From Pedobacter heparinus DSM 2366 (GTDB lineage Bacteria; Bacteroidota; Bacteroidia; Sphingobacteriales; Sphingobacteriaceae): a stretch of 64,000 nucleotides of DNA. Numbering within the stretch: position 1 is the stretch's first letter; every line of letters begins with the position of its first letter. A program made the position numbers and the translations under genes. Under the pieces are notes generated by a model. The model was not told where the DNA came from. It saw nothing but the letters and a program-made list of their open reading frames with translations, and searched no databases. The stretch covers positions 1,054,001 through 1,118,000 of the forward strand of contig NC_013061.1 of the NCBI RefSeq assembly GCF_000023825.1, read 5' to 3'. Of the stretch, positions 34,455 to 42,352 are shown piece by piece.

Positions 34455-36125
34455 ATGATACATTTTAACCAACTGAAAGCAAATATAAGAAGTCTGTTTG
34501 AGACGTTTAAAAAAGCAATGAACTATGATAGTGCTATGTCGCAGGCAATTGATGCGGTATGCTCTCCTTTCTCCTTTGAAGATGTAATTCTTCAGGGAAA
34601 GGCATTTGCGTCATTAAATGAGTTAAAAGACTATATCCGTGAAGAGCTTGAAGAAGAGGTAAACCTGATAGTAGATGATGGAACACATTTTTCATTAACA
34701 GATAATGAAGGACATATAGACTGGTACCGATCCAAAAAGGCTGATGATGAAATCAGATTTCGTTTCTGGAACAGATACCGTAAATATCTCACACACATCA
34801 AGGGATGGGCTGAATCTTCGGTCGATAAAATCGATACTATATCTGACGAAATTTTGGAGAACATTGAGGATCCCACTATTCCTAACCGGGCGTTTGACCG
34901 CCGGGGGCTTGTTGTCGGATACGTGCAATCCGGTAAAACAGCAAACTTTATGGGCATTGTCAATAAAGCGATAGATTCTGGTTACAGAATCATTATAATA
35001 CTTGCCGGTACGCAGGAAAGTTTACGACAGCAAACCCAGGAAAGAATTGACGAAGAAGTGTTAGGTATTGACACCAATCCTGAAGAGAAACAGAAAAGAA
35101 TAGGGGTGTCCACGCTTCCGGGAGAAGCTTATATTCCGATTGATTATTTCACGGAATCCAACCTGAAACCCAATAAATCAGGTGATTTTAATATCAGGAA
35201 ATCAAGAGGAACGCCGCCAAGCAGTGAACGGCCGATTTTGTTTGTAGTGAAAAAGAACAAATCCATACTTACCAATCTCAGGAAATACCTGGAGCACTGG
35301 ATTAATATTTTTGACGATGATCTTACGTATAAAAACGATACGGTTAATCAGTTCAATAATCTACCCTTACTGATCATTGATGATGAGTCTGATCAGGCCT
35401 CAATCAATACCAAGAGAACCGTCAGTCCCGATGGGGACGAAGTTGACCCCACTGCCATCAATTACTGTATAAGAGAAATTCTGAACCTTTTCCGTCAAAA
35501 AGTTTATATAGGTTTTACTGCCACACCGTTTGCCAATATATTCATCAGACATGATATGGATCACAGGGTACTCGGAAAAGATCTTTTTCCTTCAGCTTTT
35601 ATTAAAACCCTGGGTGCCCCATCCAACTATTTTGGTCCAAAGGAAGTTTTTGGCTTAAATAACGATGCTGATTCCGGATTGCCAATCTATAGAAGTGTTG
35701 TTGATGCGGGAGGATTGCATACTGTTTTACCAATTGGCCATAAAGCAGACTATGTATTGACGGAGCTACCACAAACATTAAAGCTGGCATTGAAATCCTT
35801 TCTGATTTCATCTGCTGTACGCTGGTCAAGAGGACATGATAAAAAACACAATACAATGCTGGTCCATTGTACCAGGTATAATTTTGTACAATCTGCACTG
35901 GCAGAACTGATCAACGACGAAATGAGTTTGATCCGGACAGCTATTCTGGCTGATGACGTTGAGGTTTTATCAGAAATGCAGCAATTATATATCACCGACT
36001 TTATCCCCACTTCCGGAGAAATGGATAAGAACACGCCTGAATGGATAGACATAGTCCCGTTCATTAAAAAGACCGTGAAAAAACTGGAACGGGGAATGCC
36101 GCATTATAAATGGTACTGTAGGTGA
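34455..36125 (+). CDS. Z1 domain helicase-like protein, N-terminal part of a frameshifted gene
   Basis: 556 residues as read. The P-loop GYVQSGKTANF is at about 154-164, the Walker B-like LLIIDDESDQA at about 307-317 and GFTATPFAN at about 352, as in Z1-domain proteins of defence loci. The frame leaves homology near residue 546 and stops at 36125. One G fewer in the GGGG run at 36091-36094 would restore KKLERECRIINGTVGD and join the second part. It is either a real frameshift or a sequencing error. This is the central member of the MZA-like operon. Confidence 0.8.
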   Translation: MIHFNQLKANIRSLFETFKKAMNYDSAMSQAIDAVCSPFSFEDVILQGKAFASLNELKDYIREELEEEVNLIVDDGTHFSLTDNEGHIDWYRSKKADDEIRFRFWNRYRKYLTHIKGWAESSVDKIDTISDEILENIEDPTIPNRAFDRRGLVVGYVQSGKTANFMGIVNKAIDSGYRIIIILAGTQESLRQQTQERIDEEVLGIDTNPEEKQKRIGVSTLPGEAYIPIDYFTESNLKPNKSGDFNIRKSRGTPPSSERPILFVVKKNKSILTNLRKYLEHWINIFDDDLTYKNDTVNQFNNLPLLIIDDESDQASINTKRTVSPDGDEVDPTAINYCIREILNLFRQKVYIGFTATPFANIFIRHDMDHRVLGKDLFPSAFIKTLGAPSNYFGPKEVFGLNNDADSGLPIYRSVVDAGGLHTVLPIGHKADYVLTELPQTLKLALKSFLISSAVRWSRGHDKKHNTMLVHCTRYNFVQSALAELINDEMSLIRTAILADDVEVLSEMQQLYITDFIPTSGEMDKNTPEWIDIVPFIKKTVKKLERGMPHYKWYCR

Positions 36126-36159
36126 TATATTTGATTATAAAACCAAAGCTATTACCGGC

Positions 36160-37206
36160 TTGTGGAGCATTGCAATAGGGGGAGATAAGTTGTCCAGAGG
36201 GCTTACGCTTGAAGGACTAACGGTGAGTTATTTCACAAGAAGTACTTCATTGTACGACACGTTGATGCAGATGGGAAGGTGGTTTGGTTACAGGAATGGC
36301 TTTGAAGATTTGTGCAGGATATATACTACCCCCGAGCTATTCAGATGGTACCGTCATATATCAACCGCATTTGAATCATTGCGGGAGGAATTTATCGAAA
36401 TGTCCCGCCTGCAACTCACGCCAATGGATTTTGGCTTGCGGGTTGAGGATCATCCGGATATGATGGTAACAAGCGTAATGAAAATGCGGGCCGCAGATAA
36501 TATGCGGCTAAACTACCAGGGCACCCTTACAGAAACATCGACACTCCCTGCTTCTGATACCATACTCAAATCCAATTTTGAAGTGGCCGAGAACTTTATT
36601 TTATCCCTGGGCGAAGCTGATGCAGATTTCCGACCTAAAAAGGTATGGTTCAACATTCCGGTCGCCCAGATACAAGAGTTTTTAAAGGGGTATCAGACCT
36701 ACAAAGGCTTACCCACCGTAAACTCCGCACGAATAAATAAGTATATTGACATACAAAGAACAAAACCATTGCCGGAATTTATGGAATGGAATGTCGCATT
36801 GATTTCACTGAATGAAAGTACTGACCTGGAACCCGTATCATTTGCCGGTTTCAGCATTTACCCACACTCCCGCTCAGTGAAAGAAGAGCGGACAAACAGT
36901 CTTTTTATAAAGAGAATGATTGACCGGAAGGACGAGATAGAAGATTTTAATCCTGTTGAGAGGAAAGCTGTTGAAAACAACAATCTGTCCAACATAGAAA
37001 TCAGAAGTATTAGTCCCAGAAAACAAAGGCCTTTGTTAATGATATATGTTTTAAATATTACAGATAAAACAAAGTCTGAAAATATTCCCTTTGAAAAACA
37101 ACCGGTTGGATTTGCTATAAGCTGGCCTGTGTCAGAAACGGCTGTGCCAATGAATTATGTAATTAATTCAGTTTATGCGGAACTTGAATTGAGTGAAGAT
37201 GATTAA
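36160..37206 (+). CDS. Z1 domain protein, C-terminal part of the frameshifted gene
   Basis: The frame is open from 36079 with no good start (TTG at 36160), because it is the continuation of the gene starting at 34455. It encodes the most conserved Z1 block, IAIGGDKLSRGLTLEGLTVS, followed by LYDTLMQMGRWFGYRNG, and ~270 further residues. The first residues homologous to the family (RIINGTVGD) lie upstream of 36160, so this piece cannot be an independent gene. Its stop overlaps the DUF4420 start. Confidence 0.8.
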   Translation: MWSIAIGGDKLSRGLTLEGLTVSYFTRSTSLYDTLMQMGRWFGYRNGFEDLCRIYTTPELFRWYRHISTAFESLREEFIEMSRLQLTPMDFGLRVEDHPDMMVTSVMKMRAADNMRLNYQGTLTETSTLPASDTILKSNFEVAENFILSLGEADADFRPKKVWFNIPVAQIQEFLKGYQTYKGLPTVNSARINKYIDIQRTKPLPEFMEWNVALISLNESTDLEPVSFAGFSIYPHSRSVKEERTNSLFIKRMIDRKDEIEDFNPVERKAVENNNLSNIEIRSISPRKQRPLLMIYVLNITDKTKSENIPFEKQPVGFAISWPVSETAVPMNYVINSVYAELELSEDD

Positions 37207-38200
37207 CTACCAGGAAATATGGAAATCTATCAATGAAGAGTCGGCCAGTAACCCTAATAGGGTTCAGATTGCCAGGATGATTCCTTCAAAAGGTGCTTTC
37301 TCTGCTTTTTTGGCTACAGATTTTAAGAAAAAAATACGATTACTATACGTCAAACTGGATAGAGATGTGTTTCTTACCATAAATGATCTTCCGCGATTCA
37401 GGGGTTTTGATATTTCATGTGTTATATCATCAATAGGGAGATTTAAGAATACAGAATTTCTTAAATTGACACAGGCGATTCCAGAAACTGACAGTATTTT
37501 TGAATTAGTAATTTCTGATTTGTGTGATCATATCATCAGGATTGAGGAAAAACAGAGTCTCAAACCAATATTGGTCAACGTTCTTACGGAATGGAAGTTT
37601 TTTTTCGACCGTTCAGAAGACAAAATTCTTACTCTTTCTGAGCAGAAGGGCCTTTTTGGTGAATTGACTTTTCTGAAAAACTATCTTTTAAAAATTTATA
37701 CCCCAGAACAAGCATTGGTTTTCTGGACAGGAGGGAACAGAACAAACCATGATTTTCAGCTTGATAAAAAGGCAGTTGAAATAAAAACCACATCAGGAAA
37801 AATGCCCTGGAAATTTATGGTTTCATCTGAAAAACAATTGGATAATACGGGCTTGGAGTTTCTGTATCTGGTGTTATTTATCTTAAATGTGCATGATAAC
37901 AGGGTTTCTGACAATCTTTCTACGCTTATTGATGAAATTTTCAATATGATTAGACAAGATAGTTCTGCTTTATTACAGTTTGAAATCAAACTTGCCAAAT
38001 ATGGTTACAATATTTTATACGCCGGAAAATATACAACAGGCTTTTCAATAACCCAGGCGAAATTTTTTGAAGTCAGAAACGACTTTCCCCGTTTAATAAA
38101 TACTAATATTCCTGCTGGAATAGGTGATATCAAGTATACCATCATGGCATCAGCATGTGCTGAGTTCGAAACAAAAACCGATATAATTAATCTCATATAA
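37199..38200 (+). CDS. PD-(D/E)XK motif protein (DUF4420), MZA-like member
   Basis: 333 residues from ATG 37199; a GTG at 37193 is also in frame. QKGLFGELTFLKN at about 150-162 and the nuclease-like HDFQLDKKAVEIKTTSGKMP at about 182-201 (D then ExK) are typical of the DUF4420 / PD-(D/E)XK motif family. It overlaps the Z1 stop by 8 bp and is followed 1 bp later by the AIPR gene. It is a possible nuclease effector of the system. Confidence 0.85.
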   Translation: MINYQEIWKSINEESASNPNRVQIARMIPSKGAFSAFLATDFKKKIRLLYVKLDRDVFLTINDLPRFRGFDISCVISSIGRFKNTEFLKLTQAIPETDSIFELVISDLCDHIIRIEEKQSLKPILVNVLTEWKFFFDRSEDKILTLSEQKGLFGELTFLKNYLLKIYTPEQALVFWTGGNRTNHDFQLDKKAVEIKTTSGKMPWKFMVSSEKQLDNTGLEFLYLVLFILNVHDNRVSDNLSTLIDEIFNMIRQDSSALLQFEIKLAKYGYNILYAGKYTTGFSITQAKFFEVRNDFPRLINTNIPAGIGDIKYTIMASACAEFETKTDIINLI

Positions 38201-38201
38201 A

Positions 38202-40220
38202 ATGACTCTTTCAGATTTTTCCGTTGATTTTTTAGAAAATGCTTTATTAACCGTTGAGGATGAGAAAATCTCTCAGGAAGACGCGATTACCCAGGATATA
38301 TTGGAGTACACCATTGATTCGGGCGATGTAGTTGCCGGAGAGTTATGTCATTATAAAGTTAGGGGGATTAAGATTAATGCCTGGAATTATGATGAGGAAA
38401 ATGAAGTTATTGATTTGTTTGTAACAATTTTTAAATCAGAAGCGAAACTTCAGAAGGTCTCTGATAAAGATATTGAAGATGCATTTAACAAAGCCAGGAA
38501 CTTTTTTTGGGCCGCAAGAGAAGGTAAACTCTTAACAAAGGTGGATGAGTCAGAAACGATTGTTTTTGATCTTGTTCAGATAATTGAACAAACCAGAACT
38601 ACCGTTAAAAACGTACGTATATTTGTGTTTACAAATGGACAGGCATCCATTGATGTAATTCCTGAAGCTGGAGAAGAGAAAAATATATATTTTGATTTTC
38701 AATTATGGGACATTGAAAGACTGTACCAGCAATACCTTATACGGAGTGATAAACAGCCAATTGAGATTGATTTCATATCAGACTATAATTATAAACTTAA
38801 ATGTCTGTTTATGGATAATGTTAGTGAAAACGTAGACTGTTATCTCGCTATTTTACCTGCAAGTATTCTGGCGAAGATATATGGAAAATATCGTCAAGGC
38901 ATTCTGGAAAAGAATGTCAGGAATTTTTTGCAGTTTAAGACAAAAGTTAACAGGGGAATTCGTAAAACCATTATAGGTTCATCAGACATGTTTCTTTCTT
39001 ATAATAACGGGATCTCAACTACAGCAGAAAAGGTTTACATTCAACATGATGATAATATTCCATACATTACAAAAATTGAAAACTGGCAGATAGTAAACGG
39101 TGGACAAACAACTGCATCTATTTTTGCTACTTCTATGGAAAAAGGGATTGACCTGTCGAAGGTATTCGTACAGTTAAAAATTTCCAAGATTAAGAATGTC
39201 GAAGAAATGGATACAATCGTCGGATATATTTCGCAATATGCAAATAGTCAGACAGGGATTAAAGATTCGGATTTTGAAGTGAATTCTGAGTTTTTTGTAA
39301 CTATTCAGCAATTTTCACGGTCGGAGTGGGTACCAACATTGACTGGTGGCAGAGCAACATCGAAATGGTATTTCGAACGCACAAGAGGTCAATATCTGGA
39401 AGATAAGGCAAAACTCACCTCTTCTGAGTCTAAAAAATTTGATAAAGAATATCTTAAAAACAGAAAATTCACTACGCCTGATATAGGTAAATATGAAATG
39501 AGCTGGCAACAGAAACCTTACGATGTATCAAAGGGGGCCGAAAACAATTTCAAAATATTTATTGAGGAAATAAAAAATGATAAACCAGTTGTTGATAAAC
39601 GTTATTATCATCAATTAATAGCAAAGGCGATTCTTTTCAAAGAAATTGATTCTATTGTTGCTAAAGAAAAGTTAGGCGGATATAAGGCCAATATGGTTGC
39701 ATATCTGATCGCATGGATATCTTACAAAACCAATAAAAGGTTGTCACTTGATTATATCTGGGAAAACCAACGAATATCTGAAGGTCTAGCCGTTACATTA
39801 AAAAGTATGATTCCTATTGTATGGGATCATATAAATTCGCCGGCAAAGGCAGGTACAAATATAGGAGAGTGGTGTAAAAAGCCCGAATGTTGGGTCGCAC
39901 TCAAAGACAAAGCGGCTGATATTGAGGAGCTGACAGCAGAGTTAACAGAAATAAACACACAACGTTTAAATGAGCATATTTCTGAACAGTATACCTCTGA
40001 ATTTGATGTTAAAGTGATTGAGGAAGCATCTTCAGTTGATGCGGAAGTTTGGTTTAGTATATCAAAATGGGCTAAAGAGAATAATAAATTTACCCCTTTT
40101 GATCGTAAGCTACTTTTTAATCTTGGTGTTCTTGCCAATAGAAAAGCTGCTTTAACTCTTAAGCAAGCAAAAAATGCAATTCGATTAATAAAATCTTCGA
40201 AAGAACAAGGATTTGTATAA
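38202..40220 (+). CDS. AIPR family (abortive infection phage resistance) protein
   Basis: 672 residues, normal AIPR length. Family blocks include MFLSYNNGISTTAEKV (about 264-279), QIVNGGQTTASIF (about 296-308), an LKISKIKNVEEMDTIVGYIS block and ISQYANSQTGIKDSDF. AIPR proteins are linked with abortive infection and are the fourth component of MZA. The stop (TAA 40218-40220) touches the ATG of a truncated DUF6266 gene, so the island ends exactly here. Confidence 0.92.
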   Translation: MTLSDFSVDFLENALLTVEDEKISQEDAITQDILEYTIDSGDVVAGELCHYKVRGIKINAWNYDEENEVIDLFVTIFKSEAKLQKVSDKDIEDAFNKARNFFWAAREGKLLTKVDESETIVFDLVQIIEQTRTTVKNVRIFVFTNGQASIDVIPEAGEEKNIYFDFQLWDIERLYQQYLIRSDKQPIEIDFISDYNYKLKCLFMDNVSENVDCYLAILPASILAKIYGKYRQGILEKNVRNFLQFKTKVNRGIRKTIIGSSDMFLSYNNGISTTAEKVYIQHDDNIPYITKIENWQIVNGGQTTASIFATSMEKGIDLSKVFVQLKISKIKNVEEMDTIVGYISQYANSQTGIKDSDFEVNSEFFVTIQQFSRSEWVPTLTGGRATSKWYFERTRGQYLEDKAKLTSSESKKFDKEYLKNRKFTTPDIGKYEMSWQQKPYDVSKGAENNFKIFIEEIKNDKPVVDKRYYHQLIAKAILFKEIDSIVAKEKLGGYKANMVAYLIAWISYKTNKRLSLDYIWENQRISEGLAVTLKSMIPIVWDHINSPAKAGTNIGEWCKKPECWVALKDKAADIEELTAELTEINTQRLNEHISEQYTSEFDVKVIEEASSVDAEVWFSISKWAKENNKFTPFDRKLLFNLGVLANRKAALTLKQAKNAIRLIKSSKEQGFV

Positions 40221-40702
40221 TGCTTGTAGTAAATAAATTTATTAATACCATGACTACCTTTGTAGGAATTGGTTTTGCGGGTATAGCACAAGGACAGGCT
40301 TTTTCGGCCAATAACGCGGTCAAATCCTATCAGTTAAAAAATGCGCTGGACGGAGCATATCCTGATTTGGTTATAAATTACAGTAAGGTAATGCTGAGTA
40401 TGGGCACTTTACAGTCGGCAGAAAATGCGGCTGTTGAATGGGATGGCAATCGGTTGAGGTTTTCCTGGCACTGTGACGCCATTAGCGAGCGTTTTTACAA
40501 TCAATCGGTAGCCATGCTTTTGGTGCATTGCCGCGAATTGAACAAGAGTTTTTATGACCTAAGCGGGGTAAAGCGCTTAGCAAAGGAACAGTTTGTTGAG
40601 CTACCCTCAGATTTTAACAGTCGGGTACTGCATGCTTACCTTACGTTTGTAACGGATGACAGGGTAATGGTTTCGGATAGTGTGTATGTAGGGGAGAGCT
40701 AG
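40220..40702 (+). pseudogene. N-terminally truncated DUF6266 gene at the island's right edge
   Basis: 160 residues. FVGIGFAGIAQGQAFSANNA, AYPDLVINYSKVMLS and the terminal VSDSVYVGES match the DUF6266 proteins at 21821 and 23543, but the first ~55 residues of the family, including the GILGGF-type N-terminus, are missing. The ATG at 40220 overlaps the AIPR stop by one base and is probably fortuitous. This looks like a target gene cut by insertion or recombination of the defence island. It may still be translated by coupling. Confidence 0.7.
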
Positions 40703-40720
40703 GGGGCTAGGAGGTTCTTC

Positions 40721-41611
40721 TTAAGCGCTTATTTCAAGCTTATATCCTTTGCCGCGTATAACAACAATGTTGATATTCGGATCATGTTCCAGTTTTTTTC
40801 TCAGTTTTGATATGAACATATCCAGACTGCGCCCTACTATAACACCTTCATCTTCCCATATCTCTTTTTGTAACCGGCTTCTCTCTATAGTCACGTTAGG
40901 AGATAATGCAAAAATGCGTAGTACACGGGTTTCGGTTCCAGTTAAGTCTGTTGTTTTTCCGTTTATTATGAGCTTACGATTCTTCGCGTCGAACCCCACT
41001 GTGCCTAAAGTTAACATGTCAGTATACTGACCATTAGGTAAGGCTCTTTGCGGCTTAACAGAACTCAAAAATATAAATCCAACAAATGCTAACAAGGGGA
41101 GGCCACCGAGAATACAACCTTTTGTTGTTGCATTTATACCTGTCGGTTTGAATTTAATGCTAATCCTGTAACATGCTCTCGGTTGCACTCTTCCTCTACA
41201 GGCTACAATATCATCATTTTTATTTTTGGATATAGCATATCCGTAGGCTACACTAGCGTTGCCGCAGTTCAGTACGTTGACCACATAATCATGTGCCAGC
41301 GGGTCTTTGACCAGCAAACGCCGGGTGGTATTCACCAGGGAGTCCGGTAGAAAAGTAAGCTCATTCTCAAAGCTGATCAGGTATTCGTTGTCAGCAATCT
41401 TTTTTATCGGAAGTACCCTTGATTTACTATCACCTGACTGTAAGAGCAGTTCATGTCCGATCCTGCGCAGCAAAACTTCCCTTCTGGAGATATCAAAATC
41501 TTCATTGTCCACCATACTGAAAGCCACGCAGATTACAGAGATAAACGAGAGGAGTAATAATCCATACAGGTATTTGCGTTTTCCGGAGAGGCGATTTCGG
41601 TTAAGATCCAT
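40721..41611 (-). CDS. Membrane-tethered winged-helix transcriptional regulator
   Basis: 296 residues with two membrane helices (about 15-32, LYGLLLLSFISVICVAF; about 165-184, KGCILGGLPLLAFVGFIFLS). They enclose a ~130-residue extracytoplasmic domain with Cys at 116 and 138. A C-terminal OmpR/PhoB-type winged helix (about 203-296) contains LTGTETRVLRIFALSPNVTI, GRSLDMFISKLRKKL and RGKGYKLEI. It should sense an envelope signal directly and regulate DNA from the membrane, like ToxR but with the DNA-binding domain at the C-terminus. Three TTTACA hexamers precede the gene, and it is divergent from the exported protein gene at 41772. Confidence 0.85.
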   Translation of the reverse strand: MDLNRNRLSGKRKYLYGLLLLSFISVICVAFSMVDNEDFDISRREVLLRRIGHELLLQSGDSKSRVLPIKKIADNEYLISFENELTFLPDSLVNTTRRLLVKDPLAHDYVVNVLNCGNASVAYGYAISKNKNDDIVACRGRVQPRACYRISIKFKPTGINATTKGCILGGLPLLAFVGFIFLSSVKPQRALPNGQYTDMLTLGTVGFDAKNRKLIINGKTTDLTGTETRVLRIFALSPNVTIERSRLQKEIWEDEGVIVGRSLDMFISKLRKKLEHDPNINIVVIRGKGYKLEISA

Positions 41612-41626
41612 AAGATCAAGTTTTTA

Positions 41627-41653
41627 TTTACAAAGTTTACATTTTTATTTACA
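41627..41653. promoter_or_regulatory. Three TTTACA direct repeats between divergent genes
   Basis: TTTACA occurs at 41627, 41636 and 41648, the outer two being part of an identical 13-mer TTTTTATTTACAA 21 bp apart. OmpR-type winged helices bind tandem direct repeats, so this is a candidate operator of the regulator at 40721. Confidence 0.45.
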
Positions 41654-41771
41654 ATACAAATTACTCAAGCTGAAAAATATCAAAGTAATTTTGCTGAATC
41701 AAATTGATAGCATATTCCGATCCGAACTTATCAAGAGAATCTATATGTAATTTAATAAACTCAAAAAAATT

Positions 41772-42281
41772 ATGAAAAAAGTAATTTATGCGCTGATGTT
41801 ACCACTGGTTGTGCTGAGCGGACTAGTATTGGCTAATCGTGAAATCAAGAATGAAAGTACTGCTGAAAGGAAAACCGAAATGAAAAAATGGGAGGTTACC
41901 CCTGATGGTATAAAGTTCAAAAAATGGAAAGCGTCTGCCCGGGGTAAAAAAGTGCTTAACGGTGCTGCTAAAATAAGGAACCATATAAGTGCTTTTACCA
42001 ATATGGAGGCTGTTGTAACTTCTCTTACTCTCCCGGTGGGATCAAGATTAGGTTTCGGTGTTATGGCCAGGATTAATGGTGATGATTATATTGTAAAATT
42101 TGAGCCGGAAAAGTCTCAACTTGAGCAATTGCATAGCCTGAAAGTTAACGACAAAATAATTATAAGAAGCCATGTCGTATCGTATGCGCCTAAGTATTCC
42201 TATCCAATAGTGTCCTGCGACTATGTAGAACGAGATCGTAAAGTAATTTTTAAACGTGTCCCCCACAAAGGCGGTTGCTGA
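41772..42281 (+). CDS. Exported protein of unknown function
   Basis: 169 residues with a signal peptide (VIYALMLPLVVLSGLVLA), a basic mature part and one Cys near the middle of the C-terminal CDYVERDRKV segment plus a terminal Cys. No family recognised. It is divergent from the membrane-tethered regulator and may be its target. The last ~40 codons lie in a ~185-bp sequence that is repeated at 45998-46177. Confidence 0.6.
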   Translation: MKKVIYALMLPLVVLSGLVLANREIKNESTAERKTEMKKWEVTPDGIKFKKWKASARGKKVLNGAAKIRNHISAFTNMEAVVTSLTLPVGSRLGFGVMARINGDDYIVKFEPEKSQLEQLHSLKVNDKIIIRSHVVSYAPKYSYPIVSCDYVERDRKVIFKRVPHKGGC

Positions 42282-42345
42282 GTTTGGTGGCGACTTTCTC
42301 CAGGCAGACTGTTGAAAGGTAGATGGTTAAGATTTCCCTTTTTTT
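42158..42345. repeat. Long direct repeat, copy 1
   Basis: Begins ATTATAAGAAGCCAT and ends GATTTCCCTTTTT, covering the 3' end of the 41772 gene and its downstream region. It is over 90% identical by eye to copy 2, with a few substitutions and a short indel near the left end. Confidence 0.85.
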
Positions 42346-42352
42346 CGCCATG

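Noticed and set aside
28802..40220. BREX or DISARM system
   Set aside because: No PglX, BrxC, PglZ, DrmA or DrmB-like protein is present; the gene set fits MZA plus restriction-modification.
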